Shown: positions 39,084-49,292 of the stretch, in pieces | Layout of the letters: the number at the start of each line of letters is the position of its first letter | Numbering within the stretch: the stretch's first letter is position 1 | Assembly (NCBI GenBank): GCA_026705345.1 | Contig: JAPPAV010000077.1 | Coordinates: forward strand, 62,001-126,000 | Length of the DNA: 64,000 nt | Direction of reading: 5' to 3' | Source: Gammaproteobacteria bacterium | GTDB lineage: Bacteria > Pseudomonadota > Gammaproteobacteria > Pseudomonadales > Azotimanducaceae | The notes under the pieces: model-generated | The model's input: only the letters and a program-made list of their open reading frames with translations | Database searches by the model: none | What the model was told of the DNA's origin: nothing | Translations under genes and position numbers: made by a program

Positions 39084-39284
39084 TCACCGGCCTTCACGCA
39101 GGGTTTCTCTCTCTTCGGCGCTGAGCTCGCGGGCTTCCTCTGCGATCAGGACGGGGATGCCGTCGCGGATCGTGTACGACAAACCACTCGCTGAGCACCA
39201 CAGTTCCTCGGTCGCCGGCCGGTAGACGAGCGGTGCTTTGCTGACCGGGCAGACCAGCAGCTCGAGGAGGTTGCGATTGAACAT
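39084..39284 (-). CDS. Trm112 family zinc-ribbon-like protein
   Basis: Small protein of 66 residues: LLELLVCPVSKAPLVYRPAT, then ELWCSASGLSYTIRDGIPVL. This is the bacterial Trm112/YcaR fold, which in eukaryotes activates methyltransferases; the bacterial role is less clear. One of the usual CxxC cysteines is replaced (CPVS), so zinc binding may be weak or absent. It starts eight bases after the purA stop with GAGG in front of the ATG. Confidence 0.85.
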   Translation of the reverse strand: MFNRNLLELLVCPVSKAPLVYRPATEELWCSASGLSYTIRDGIPVLIAEEARELSAEERETLREGR

Positions 39285-39292
39285 TCTCGTCC

Positions 39293-40612
<1,320 letters not shown>

Positions 40613-40671
40613 CTAAGGACGACCCTCGCCGTTGGGTCCTAGTGAACCGTTTCCGGGCGCTGAGGTCGAAC

Positions 40672-40699
40672 GGGCGACCACAAGGGTCGCCCCTACGGG
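40672..40699. repeat. palindromic element, type 3, supplying the hflC stop
   Basis: Stem GGGCGACC (40672-40679), loop ACAAG, stem GGTCGCCC (40685-40692), flank CTACGGG. On the minus strand the flank encodes the final Pro and TAG of hflC. Confidence 0.88.
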
Positions 40700-41565
40700 A
40701 GTTCGCCCGATTGGAGATACCGGAAGAAGTCGCTCTCCGGATCCAGAATGAGCGTATCGTCCTTGTCGCTGAACGACTCCGCAAAGGCCGTCATGCGACG
40801 GGTGAAGGCGTAGAACTCCCGGTCCTGGTCGAAGGCCTCGGCGTAGATCTTGGTCCTCTGGGCGTCGCCGTCGCCGCGGATCTCCTCCGCTTCCCGGTAG
40901 GCCTCCGCGGTGATGACGGTCACTTGCTTATCGGCGTCCGCCCTACGGGCGATCGCCAGCTCCTCGCCGTCGGCACGGTACTGATTCGCCTCGATCTCTC
41001 GGGCCGAGTTCATGCGTTGGTGGACCGCGTCCTCGACCTCGGTCGGCAGGTCGATTTGCTTCACCCGAACGTCGATCACCTCGATGCCCATCTCGTCCAT
41101 CATCTCCTCGTTGAGCAGGGCTCTCAGGTCGGCCATGAACTGGTCGCGCTCGCCGGAGACGACATCGTACTGCGGGCGTCGGCTGATCTCGTTCCTCAAA
41201 CCCTCGTTGACCCGTTCGAGAAGCCGGTTGCTTCCTATCGCCACGTCGCCCGAGGCGCTGCGGTAGAAACTCGCCACGTCGCCGATGCGCCACTTGGCGA
41301 AGGAGTCCACTTCGAGCGGCTTCTGCTCGATCGTCAGGTAGCGTCTCGTCGGCGCTTCGACGGTCAGCACCCGGGCGTCGAACTTCCTCACCTGCTCCGC
41401 GACGGGAATCTTGAAGTGAAGGCCCGGCGCGATGTCCGCGTTGGCGAACTCCCCGAACCTGAGTTTCACCGCCCGCTCGGTCTCCTTCACCACGTAGACG
41501 GCGTTGGATAGCAGCAACACGGCCACCAAAGCGCCGACGACGATCAATAGGGTTTTTAGTTTCAC
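40693..41565 (-). CDS. hflC: protease modulator HflC
   Basis: SPFH/prohibitin-type membrane protein of 290 residues that forms a complex with HflK around FtsH. One TM (TLLIVVGALVAVLLLSNAVY) is followed by the SPFH domain and a coiled coil with the HflC mark ADADKQVTVITAEAYREAEE. The start is a GTG at 41565 preceded by GGAGGAGG. It begins 22 bases after hflK. It ends Pro-TAG provided by a palindrome. Confidence 0.95.
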   Translation of the reverse strand: MKLKTLLIVVGALVAVLLLSNAVYVVKETERAVKLRFGEFANADIAPGLHFKIPVAEQVRKFDARVLTVEAPTRRYLTIEQKPLEVDSFAKWRIGDVASFYRSASGDVAIGSNRLLERVNEGLRNEISRRPQYDVVSGERDQFMADLRALLNEEMMDEMGIEVIDVRVKQIDLPTEVEDAVHQRMNSAREIEANQYRADGEELAIARRADADKQVTVITAEAYREAEEIRGDGDAQRTKIYAEAFDQDREFYAFTRRMTAFAESFSDKDDTLILDPESDFFRYLQSGELP

Positions 41566-41587
41566 TTGGTAATCCTCCTCCGATCCA

Positions 41588-42667
41588 TCAGCGGCGCGTG
41601 GGTTGGCCAGCGTCGCTGGCAGCGGCACCCGTGACGACATTGCGCAGTTCGTCGAACCCCGCACCCTTGTCCAGCGGCAGCACCATGATGTTGTCGTCGC
41701 CGACGTCGACAACGACCTTGGAGACGTTCTTTAGCACCGACTCCCAGGCATCGACGTACAAACGGTCCCGAGTCACTTCGGGCGCCAGTTTGTATTCGGC
41801 CAAGAGCTTCAGGAAGCGCTGTGCTTCGCCCGTGGCCTCGGCGATCACCCGCTCCCGGTACGCTTCGGCTTCCTGAACCGCCCTGGCCGCATCGCCCCGC
41901 GCCGTGGGGACGACACTCGCGGTATAGGCGTCCGCGTCGTTCACGGCACGGTCCCTGTCCTCCTTGGCCTTCTGGACATCGTCGAACGCCGCCTGAACCG
42001 GGTCCGGCGGCGCGCTGTCGTCGATGTTGACCGTCACGACCTGAATGCCTGCCCCGTAGATGTCGAGATAGGTCTGGATGCGTTGCTCCACCTCCTGGCC
42101 CAGCGCCACGCGGCCCTCGGTGAGCACGGGTTCCATCTGGGATCCGCCGACGACGTGCCGGAGCGCACTCTCCGTCGCATCCACCAGCGACGCTTCGGGG
42201 TTGTTGACCTTGGTCACGAAGTCGATCGGGTCGAAACGTTTGTATTGCACGGTCAGGTTGACGGAAACGATGTTGTCGTCTTCGGTAAGCATCTCCGCCT
42301 GGTGGCTGTGGGACTCCACGCGGGTGATGTTCACCCGCACGAGTTCGTCGATCAGCGGCGGGCGCCAGTTGATGCCCGGCTGCTTGGCCTCGGGAAGCAC
42401 CTTGCCGAAGCGGAAGATCACGCCCCGCTCCTGCTCGTCGAGTTGGTAGACGCCCCATACGCCGTAGGCGACGACCAGTACAACCAGGCCGATCCCGACG
42501 GACCGCCAGTTGAAGCCCGTCTTGCCGCCGGACGAACCACCGCGACCGCCGAAAAGCTGAGAGAGCCTCGCCTGGAACTTGCGAAACGCTTCGTCGAGAT
42601 CCGGCGGCGCTTGGCCACCGCCCCGGCTCCATGGGTCGTCGTTGCGACCGGGATCGTTCCAAGCCAT
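41588..42667 (-). CDS. hflK: FtsH protease activity modulator HflK
   Basis: Partner of HflC, 359 residues. The N-terminus MAWNDPGRNDDPWSRGGGQA is the Gly/Asn/Trp-rich HflK signature, followed by one TM (SVGIGLVVLVVAYGVWGVY) and an SPFH domain (DEQERGVIFRFGKVLPEAKQ). The coiled coil DDVQKAKEDRDRAVNDADAY is typical. The complex controls FtsH degradation of membrane proteins. Confidence 0.96.
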   Translation of the reverse strand: MAWNDPGRNDDPWSRGGGQAPPDLDEAFRKFQARLSQLFGGRGGSSGGKTGFNWRSVGIGLVVLVVAYGVWGVYQLDEQERGVIFRFGKVLPEAKQPGINWRPPLIDELVRVNITRVESHSHQAEMLTEDDNIVSVNLTVQYKRFDPIDFVTKVNNPEASLVDATESALRHVVGGSQMEPVLTEGRVALGQEVEQRIQTYLDIYGAGIQVVTVNIDDSAPPDPVQAAFDDVQKAKEDRDRAVNDADAYTASVVPTARGDAARAVQEAEAYRERVIAEATGEAQRFLKLLAEYKLAPEVTRDRLYVDAWESVLKNVSKVVVDVGDDNIMVLPLDKGAGFDELRNVVTGAAASDAGQPTRR

Positions 42668-42726
42668 GTTCGTCCTCGGGGTCAGGCAAAGAACGCTGAT
42701 TCTAGCCCGGACTCCCCACAAAATCG

Positions 42727-44178
42727 CTAGTTGAATCGCCACGGGCCAACGGCGCCAAAAAATCTTCGCGCAAGCGCTCGGCGTTTGGCCCCAGCCCCCA
42801 CCCCCTGGAACTCTGCGCCACCAACGGCGCTAGCGCGCCGTTTCTGCGGCGCAGACTGCCAGGTGCCCCAGCCCGGCTTCGTCAAGTCGGGCCGGTCGAG
42901 CCGTACCGCGACGGTCATGGTGCCTTGCGCATCCACCGTTTCGTCTTCCACCTCGCCATTCCGGTACAGCCACGCCCGCAAAGCACCATCGCCTGCGGGC
43001 ACGCGGACCTTGGTGGTCACCGTGTCGAGTCCCAAGGCGCTCCAGATCGCTTCGCGCAGTTCGTCGAGTCCGGCACCGGTGAGGGCGCTCGCCGCAAGGC
43101 GCGTCTGACCGCCGGCGGGGACCCAAGGCGTCGCATCACTCACAAGCCGGTCGATCTTGTTCCAGACTTCCAAGGTGGGTATCGATGCGGCACCGATCTC
43201 GGCGAGTACCGCGACGACCTCGTCGCGCAGCGACTCGGCATCGTCGGCGGATGCATCGATGACGTGGAGCACGAGGTCGGCTTCCGCGACCTCTTCGAGG
43301 GTCGCCTTGAAAGCCTCGACCAAGGTCACCGGCAGGTTGCGGATAAACCCCACCGTGTCCGACACGACGACATCCCGGGCCGTGTCCTCGAGACGTCGGG
43401 TGGTCGGATCCAGGGTGGCGAAAAGCCGGTTCTCGGCGGGAGCACGGCTACCGGTCAGGGCGTTGAACAAGGTCGACTTGCCGGCGTTGGTGTAGCCCGC
43501 GAGGGCAACCGTCGGAATCCTCGAACGCAGTCGACGACGCCGGCTTTGAGCGCGTCGCTTGCGGACCCGCTCGAGCCGCGTTCGAACCTGGCGCACGTTG
43601 ACGGCGAGCATGCGCTGGTCCATTTCGAGCTGCGTCTCGCCGGCACCGCGCTGGGCACCGCCGCCGATACGGCCTCCGGCACCGCGACCGCCCGCACCAC
43701 CAACCCCGGTCTGCCGATCCAAGTGGGTCCAACCCCGGATCAGGCGGGTCTGGGCGTGGGTGAGTTGCGCAAGTTGTACTTGAAGATGGCCTTCGTGGGT
43801 GCGGGCCCGGTCCGCGAAGATATGCAAAATGAGCTCGGTGCGGGTCATGACACGGCACTCGAGCCGTTCTTCGAGGTTCCGTTGCTGGGCCGGCGTCAAC
43901 TCGTGGTTGAACACGACCAGCGTGGACGCTGTCGACGCGACGACCGATGCCAGTTCATCGAGCTTTCCGGTGCCGACAAACCAGCGGGGATGCGGTTTGT
44001 CCCGGCGGGCCGACACCAATGCAGCACACACTAGATCCGCCGAGCGGACGAGTTCCCGAAACTCGTCGCGGAGCGCGTCGCCGTCGTCGGACCGTTCCTC
44101 GGCGGGGGTCGCCCAAGTCGCGAAACGAACGTCGACCAATGTCGCCAGATCGCCGGGTACGGGTCGTTCAAACAACAT
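42727..44178 (-). CDS. hflX: GTPase HflX
   Basis: Ribosome-splitting GTPase of 483 residues. An N-terminal HflX domain contains NHELTPAQQRNLEERLECRV and a glycine-rich linker (GGAGGRGAGGRIGGG). The G domain has G1 GYTNAGKSTLFN, G3 DTVGFIRNLP and G4 NKID. It is about 55 residues longer than the E. coli protein, with the excess in a C-terminal tail rich in Arg and Ala. It follows hfq with a 195-base gap containing a palindrome. Confidence 0.95.
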   Translation of the reverse strand: MLFERPVPGDLATLVDVRFATWATPAEERSDDGDALRDEFRELVRSADLVCAALVSARRDKPHPRWFVGTGKLDELASVVASTASTLVVFNHELTPAQQRNLEERLECRVMTRTELILHIFADRARTHEGHLQVQLAQLTHAQTRLIRGWTHLDRQTGVGGAGGRGAGGRIGGGAQRGAGETQLEMDQRMLAVNVRQVRTRLERVRKRRAQSRRRRLRSRIPTVALAGYTNAGKSTLFNALTGSRAPAENRLFATLDPTTRRLEDTARDVVVSDTVGFIRNLPVTLVEAFKATLEEVAEADLVLHVIDASADDAESLRDEVVAVLAEIGAASIPTLEVWNKIDRLVSDATPWVPAGGQTRLAASALTGAGLDELREAIWSALGLDTVTTKVRVPAGDGALRAWLYRNGEVEDETVDAQGTMTVAVRLDRPDLTKPGWGTWQSAPQKRRASAVGGAEFQGVGAGAKRRALARRFFGAVGPWRFN

Positions 44179-44338
44179 CGATCTAATCCTCGACTAAGCC
44201 GGGTGTGGCGAAACGTGCTTCGCGAGTTCCCGCCCCGGTCCGGGATGGACAAGCAAGGAACAAGACGGTCGAAACTGCAGGTGTCGGCGCGACGCCGGGG
44301 TCCAACGGCCGACCAGTCGCCCGGACGGGCACGGTAGC

Positions 44339-44380
44339 GGCGACCGCGCCCTTAAGGCAAGTTGGGGTCGCCCCTAGGGG
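44339..44380. repeat. palindromic element, type 3 long-loop form, supplying the hfq stop
   Basis: Stem GGCGACC (44339-44345) and GGTCGCC (44366-44372) with a 20-base loop, flank CCTAGGGG. On the minus strand the flank gives the TAG stop of hfq after a Pro codon. It lies inside the hfq-hflX operon, so it does not act as a full terminator if the two genes are co-transcribed. Confidence 0.75.
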
Positions 44381-44634
44381 TCGGACTCGTCGGCTGATTC
44401 CCGAGCCCCGGAGCGGTCGGCCGGCAGGCGAACGTTGCGCGACGGAACCACTGTCGAGATCGCGTGCTTGTAGACCATTTGACTGACCGAATTGCGGAGC
44501 ACGACGACGAACTGGTCGAACGACTCGATCTGACCCTGCAGCTTGATCCCGTTCACCAGGTAGACGGACACCGGCGTCCGGTCCCTTCTCAATGCGTTGA
44601 GATAGGGATCTTGCAGCGATTGCCCTTTAGACAT
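44374..44634 (-). CDS. hfq: RNA chaperone Hfq
   Basis: Sm-like hexameric protein of 86 residues that pairs small RNAs with mRNAs. [20 protein letters not shown] (Sm1) and [13 protein letters not shown] (Sm2 with YKHA) are conserved. The C-terminal tail is short and acidic (RESADESDP), shorter than in E. coli. The stop comes from a palindrome. Confidence 0.97.
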   Translation of the reverse strand: MSKGQSLQDPYLNALRRDRTPVSVYLVNGIKLQGQIESFDQFVVVLRNSVSQMVYKHAISTVVPSRNVRLPADRSGARESADESDP

Positions 44635-44810
44635 GCTGGATTCCTCGTGCGTCGGCGTCTGGCGTCAAGGTACGCCTTCGTCGGTTCCAACCTTTCTCGC
44701 CCTACTGCGAACGCCGCTGAATCCTGCCGTCGCCTTGCGACGCTCGCGGTCGCGCACAGCCTGCGCCCTTCTGCACACGTCTTTATATATGCACACACTA
44801 TGCCGTCGCA

Positions 44811-45749
44811 TCAGAGGTTTTGCAAGACGACGCCCACCGCCGTCGGGGCGTCGACGGCCTTGCCGGCAAGGCCGTCCCAGCCCCTTAGCCAAGTCAACTG
44901 TCGCTTTGCGATCTGGCGGGTCGCAGCGCGGATGCGTTCGACCATCGCGTCGTGGCCGTAGTCGCCGTCGAGGTGCCGCCACACCTGCCGGTAGCCCACG
45001 GCGCGCATCGCCGGTGTCTCGATCGACAAGGCAGGATCGTCGCGCAACGCCCCGACCTCGTCCACCAAACCGCGCCGGAGCATTTCGTCCAGACGACTCG
45101 CGATGCGCTGATGGAGAGACGAGCGATCCGCCGGCTCGATGGCGACCTCGACGAGCCGGCATCCCAAGCGCTGCTGTGCCGACTGGGCAGTCCTCGACCA
45201 CCAGAATCCCAGCGGTCGACCGGTCAGTTCGAGGACCTCCAGGGCGCGCTGAATTCGTTGGCCGTTGTAGGGGTCTATCCGGGCCGCGCCCTCGGGATCG
45301 CGTCGGGCCAGTTCGCCGTGCAATGCCGGCCACCCCAGCCTTGCGGCGCGTGCCGCAAGTTCGTGCCGCAGCGCCGGATCGGCCCCTGGCAGCCGGTGCA
45401 ATCCCGCCTTGAACGCCCGAAAGTAGAGCATCGTGCCACCCACCAGCACCGGTGTCCGCCCGGCGTCCAGGGAGCAACGCACCGCCTCATCGGCGTCGGC
45501 GACGAAATGTGCCGCCGAATAGGTGTCGACGGGATCGCGGATATCCACCAGCGCATGGGGGTAGCGTGCCAGCACCTCGGCCGTCGGTTTCGCGGTGCCG
45601 ATGTCCATCTTTCGGTACACCATCGCCGAGTCGACGCTGATGAGATCGACGACGGCCGCGTCCGCGATGCCGAGGGCCGCGTCCGTCTTTCCAGCTGCCG
45701 TCGGACCCATCAACGCCACCACCGCCGGCGCCGAACGGTTGTCAGTCAT
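44811..45749 (-). CDS. miaA: tRNA dimethylallyltransferase MiaA
   Basis: Prenylates A37 of tRNAs reading UNN codons. The 312-residue protein has the P-loop GPTAAGKTDAALGIA, the DSAMVYRKMDIGTAKP motif and PYNGQRIQRALEVLELTGRP. It starts nine bases after the mutL stop, in the mutL-miaA-hfq order common in Gammaproteobacteria. A 176-base gap before hfq holds an AT-rich TATATA stretch (about 44785) that may be part of an hfq promoter. Confidence 0.96.
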   Translation of the reverse strand: MTDNRSAPAVVALMGPTAAGKTDAALGIADAAVVDLISVDSAMVYRKMDIGTAKPTAEVLARYPHALVDIRDPVDTYSAAHFVADADEAVRCSLDAGRTPVLVGGTMLYFRAFKAGLHRLPGADPALRHELAARAARLGWPALHGELARRDPEGAARIDPYNGQRIQRALEVLELTGRPLGFWWSRTAQSAQQRLGCRLVEVAIEPADRSSLHQRIASRLDEMLRRGLVDEVGALRDDPALSIETPAMRAVGYRQVWRHLDGDYGHDAMVERIRAATRQIAKRQLTWLRGWDGLAGKAVDAPTAVGVVLQNL

Positions 45750-45758
45750 GGCGTGAAG

Positions 45759-47525
45759 TCACTGGCCGCGCAGGAACAGCCGGTCAAGCGCCTCCAAGGG
45801 CTGGACTACGAAGGTCGGCCGACCGTGGTTGCATTGGCCCGCGTTTTCGGTCGTCTCCATGTCCCTTAGGAGCGCGTTCATCTCGGGAAGCGACAACCGA
45901 CGGTTGGCGCGTATCGACGCGTGGCAGGCGGTTCCCGCAAGCAGCCGTTCCTGGCGTTCCACTAGCACATCCGAACTCCCGAATGCCGCGAAATCGGCAA
46001 GGACATCCCGGGCAAGCTGTTCGATGTCGGTGTCGAAGAGCAGGGCGGGAACCTCGCGCACGACGACGCTGGCCGGCCCGTTGCGTTCCATGACCATGCC
46101 CAACTCTTGGAGTTCGCCCGTTCGTGCCTCGATGAGATCCGCGTCCGTTGTCGAGACATCGAGGGCCAACGGCACCAGGAGGCGCTGGCGGTCCACCGCG
46201 CCCCCCAAAAGTTGGGTCTTCAGCCGCTCGTAGGTGATGCGCTCATGGGCAGCATGCATGTCCACGATGACGAGTCCTTGTTCGTTCTCGGCGAGGATGT
46301 AGATACCGTGGATTTGGGCGACGGCATAGCCCAAAGGGGGTGTCCCGGTCGACGAGTCCGGGAGTTGCCCGCCGTCGCGCAGTTCGAGGGCCGCGTCCTG
46401 CTCGTGGAACAACCTGGCGAGACTCGCCGCGTCGCCGTGCCGCCCCTCACCGTACTGGAACGGGAAGGTTCGCTGTCCCTCTGCGGCTGATTCGTCGGGT
46501 CGGGCTCCCGCGCCAGCCGTCACGGACGCACCTGGCCGCACGTCTCGCAATGCCCGCGACAGTTTTCCGAACATGAAGTCGTGAACATCGCGGGAGTCGC
46601 GGAAACGCACTTCGCTCTTGGTCGGATGCACGTTGACGTCCACCATCGACGGATCGAGGGTCAGGAACAGCACGAACACCGGGTGGCGACCGTGGAACAG
46701 CACATCCCGGTAGGCCTGGCGGACCGCGTGTCCGGCAAGCCGATCCTGGACACCGCGACCGTTGACGAAGAACCGCTGTCGCGTCGGCCTGCTGTCCGAG
46801 TACGTCGGCAGCCCGATCCAACCACTGAGTCGCATGTCGCCGCCCGACTCGTCGATCACCGTGGACTCGGCAAGGAATCGTTCCCCGAACACGGCGCCCA
46901 CCCGGTCGGCGTTCGAACCCGGCATCAACCGGTCGAGGGTACGTGCCCCCGCGGTCAGTTCGAACAACACGCCCGGATTGGCGAGTGCGAGACGCCGATA
47001 CGCGTCCTGCACATGGGCCGACTCCGTGCGTTCGGTCTTCAGGAACTTGCGCCGGGCCGGGGTGTTGTAGAAGAGATCCGTGACCTCCACCGTGGTTCCC
47101 GGTGGATGCGCCGCCGGTCGGTGGGCGAGTCGTTCGCCCCCGGCGACTTCCAGGCACCACGCGCCGTCCGCGTCCTTCAAGCGCGACGTGATGGCAAGCC
47201 GCGCTACGGACGCCACGCTGGCAAGTGCTTCTCCCCTGAATCCCAATGTCGCGATCTCGCCGAGATCTGCCGCCGCCGCGATCTTGCTCGTGGCATGTCG
47301 GGCCACCGCAAGAATCATGTCGTCGGGATGGATGCCCCGGCCGTCGTCGCGCACGCGGATCCGCTTCACACCCGCCTGATCGATGTCGACCCGGATGGAC
47401 GACGCCTCGGCGTCGAGGCTGTTTTCCACAAGCTCCTTGACGATGGACGCGGGCCGCTCCACGACCTCGCCGGCGGCGATCTGGTTCGCGATGAACTCGC
47501 TAAGTGGCCGTATGCGTCCGCTCAA
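45759..47525 (-). CDS. mutL: DNA mismatch repair protein MutL
   Basis: Mismatch repair matchmaker of 588 residues. The GHKL ATPase has VENSLDAEASSIRVDIDQAG, DDGRGI and GFRGEALASVASV. The C-terminal domain carries DMHAAHERITYE, close to the DQHA(x)2E(x)4E endonuclease motif, plus CHASIRA and QCNHGRPT metal-site motifs. These suggest an endonuclease-type MutL as in organisms without MutH. The start is a TTG that overlaps the amiB stop (TTGA). Confidence 0.94.
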   Translation of the reverse strand: MSGRIRPLSEFIANQIAAGEVVERPASIVKELVENSLDAEASSIRVDIDQAGVKRIRVRDDGRGIHPDDMILAVARHATSKIAAAADLGEIATLGFRGEALASVASVARLAITSRLKDADGAWCLEVAGGERLAHRPAAHPPGTTVEVTDLFYNTPARRKFLKTERTESAHVQDAYRRLALANPGVLFELTAGARTLDRLMPGSNADRVGAVFGERFLAESTVIDESGGDMRLSGWIGLPTYSDSRPTRQRFFVNGRGVQDRLAGHAVRQAYRDVLFHGRHPVFVLFLTLDPSMVDVNVHPTKSEVRFRDSRDVHDFMFGKLSRALRDVRPGASVTAGAGARPDESAAEGQRTFPFQYGEGRHGDAASLARLFHEQDAALELRDGGQLPDSSTGTPPLGYAVAQIHGIYILAENEQGLVIVDMHAAHERITYERLKTQLLGGAVDRQRLLVPLALDVSTTDADLIEARTGELQELGMVMERNGPASVVVREVPALLFDTDIEQLARDVLADFAAFGSSDVLVERQERLLAGTACHASIRANRRLSLPEMNALLRDMETTENAGQCNHGRPTFVVQPLEALDRLFLRGQ

Positions 47526-48922
47526 CTGCCGCTTGCCTTGCCGAAGGGAATGAACAGCACCTGCCCGACGAGTATGCGATTACTCGATGCGATGTTGTTG
47601 CGCATCAGCAAGAGCCGCGTCGAGGTTCCGTAGCGTTCGGCGATCTCGGAGAGCGTGTCGCCGCGCTTCACGACGTAGCGCACCGTGCCGGATTCCACCA
47701 TCGACGCCAGCAGCGTACCTTCCGGCGCGTTCATGCTGGCGTAGTCCCGGATTCCACCAGCAATCGCCCGGGCGAGCCGTCGCTGATGGGCCGGATCGGT
47801 CAACTGGCGTGCCTCGCGGGGATTCGAGAGGTAGCCCGTTTCGACGAGAATCGAGGGCAGGCTGGGCGACTTCAGAACCTGGAAAGCCTTCTCGTGGAGT
47901 CGCTTCTTGCGCAACGGGACGGTGCCCGCGAGTGCACCGAGCACGGCCTCACCCAGTTCCACGCTGGCGTTGCGCTTCGAGTCCATCGACAGGTCGACCA
48001 TGATGCGAGCAACGGACTCGGGTACGTCATGCAGCGACACCGCACCGAACCCGCCGTCGACCCCGGAGCCGTTTTCGCGATCCGCCAGCAACTTCGCCGT
48101 TTCCATTGCCGCTCCGCGCAGCGACAGTACGAACACTTCTGCCCCGTACACGCTCTTCATCCTGAACGCATTGGCGTGGATGGAAACGAACATGTCGGCA
48201 CGAGCCCGATGCGCGATCTCGAAGCGCCGACGCAGATCCACGAAATAGTCGCCATCGCGAATCAGCACCCCGCGAAACCCCGGCATCCCGTCCAGCGCCC
48301 GTTTCAGTTCCCGGGAGATTGCGAGTACGACGTTCTTCTCGTACACGCCCCCGACACCGACGGTGCCGGGGTGCCTGCCACCGTGGCCCGGATCAACCGC
48401 CACAATGACGTCCTGGTCGCGTTGCGGAGGACTCGCTTCAGTCGCAGGCTCGTCTTCACCGTCCGCCGGGTAGAGGTCGATGACCAGTCGGTGCCCGTAG
48501 GGCGCGATGGGACCGAGGACCTGTTCCCTGTGGTCGGCGCGGCGGGCGAGGTCCAGGACAACCCGGTAGTTGGTCCGCTGCCGCGGCGATGAACGGATGC
48601 GACGAACCATTCGACTGTCCGGGGAACCCGGCGAAAGCCCTCTAGCGGGCCGTGTGTCGAACAGATCGACGACGACCCGGTCGGGGTTGTCGAGCCTGAA
48701 CACCTTGAAGGACGCGACCTCTTCGGTCGTCAGCACCACCCGGGTCGAGTCCGGCCCGTCGCGGAGACGAATGCCTTCTAGCTGGTTCGCCCCCGCAGCC
48801 GGGGTCGATGCGATAGTCGCGGCGACCGCCAAGACAGCACGGTAGCGGAATGCACGCCAATGTCGGGGGAACCCCTCAATGGCGGAAGTCGATTTCGATG
48901 CGCCTGCCCAATCCCTCGACAC
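47522..48922 (-). CDS. amiB: N-acetylmuramoyl-L-alanine amidase AmiB
   Basis: Periplasmic zinc amidase that splits septal peptidoglycan, about 466 residues. After an export signal (RYRAVLAVAATIASTPAAGA) comes an AMIN domain (residues about 45-140), the catalytic amidase_3 domain (VAVDPGHGGRHPGTVG, MFVSIHANAF, LVETGYLSN) and a C-terminal LysM (YVVKRGDTLSEIAERYG). No ATG fits the start. GGAGG lies nine bases before GTG 48922 (six before TTG 48925), so I place the start there, which overlaps tsaE by 47 bases. Confidence 0.9.
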   Translation of the reverse strand: MSRDWAGASKSTSAIEGFPRHWRAFRYRAVLAVAATIASTPAAGANQLEGIRLRDGPDSTRVVLTTEEVASFKVFRLDNPDRVVVDLFDTRPARGLSPGSPDSRMVRRIRSSPRQRTNYRVVLDLARRADHREQVLGPIAPYGHRLVIDLYPADGEDEPATEASPPQRDQDVIVAVDPGHGGRHPGTVGVGGVYEKNVVLAISRELKRALDGMPGFRGVLIRDGDYFVDLRRRFEIAHRARADMFVSIHANAFRMKSVYGAEVFVLSLRGAAMETAKLLADRENGSGVDGGFGAVSLHDVPESVARIMVDLSMDSKRNASVELGEAVLGALAGTVPLRKKRLHEKAFQVLKSPSLPSILVETGYLSNPREARQLTDPAHQRRLARAIAGGIRDYASMNAPEGTLLASMVESGTVRYVVKRGDTLSEIAERYGTSTRLLLMRNNIASSNRILVGQVLFIPFGKASGS

Positions 48923-49292
48923 CAAGCCGAACCTCCATGTCCGCCCGCGGGAGCCGGTCGCCAGCATTGGCGGGCCACTCGACGAGTTTCACCGCCTGCT
49001 CGCCCATCAAGTCGTCGATGCCGATGTAGCCCAGCTCCCGGGGATCGACGATCCGATAGAAGTCGAAATGATAAACCCTGAGGGAACCAATCTCATAGCT
49101 TTCGAGCAACGTGTAGGTGGGACTCTTCACCGCGCCTTCGAACCCAAGTGCACGAAGGTACCCCCGCACGAGCGTGGTCTTGCCCACACCGAGGTCACCC
49201 TGCAGAAAAACCAACTCCGACGACAACGCGAGCTCCACCAAGCGCGCGCCAAAGGCAAGCGTCGCCGCCTCGTCAGGAAGATGGGCGTTCAC
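48876..49292 (-). CDS. tsaE: tRNA threonylcarbamoyladenosine biosynthesis ATPase TsaE
   Basis: P-loop ATPase of 138 residues acting with TsaB/TsaD to make t6A37. The Walker A LQGDLGVGKTTLVRGYLRAL, followed by SPTYTLLESYE, YHFDFYRI and LVEWPANAGDRL, is characteristic. The start is GTG overlapping the nnr stop (GTGA). Confidence 0.95.
   Translation of the reverse strand: MNAHLPDEAATLAFGARLVELALSSELVFLQGDLGVGKTTLVRGYLRALGFEGAVKSPTYTLLESYEIGSLRVYHFDFYRIVDPRELGYIGIDDLMGEQAVKLVEWPANAGDRLPRADMEVRLGVEGLGRRIEIDFRH

Noticed and set aside
44780-44800. TATATA stretch upstream of hfq as a strong promoter
   Set aside because: No acceptable -35 hexamer at the right distance on the minus strand, so it is mentioned only as a possibility.
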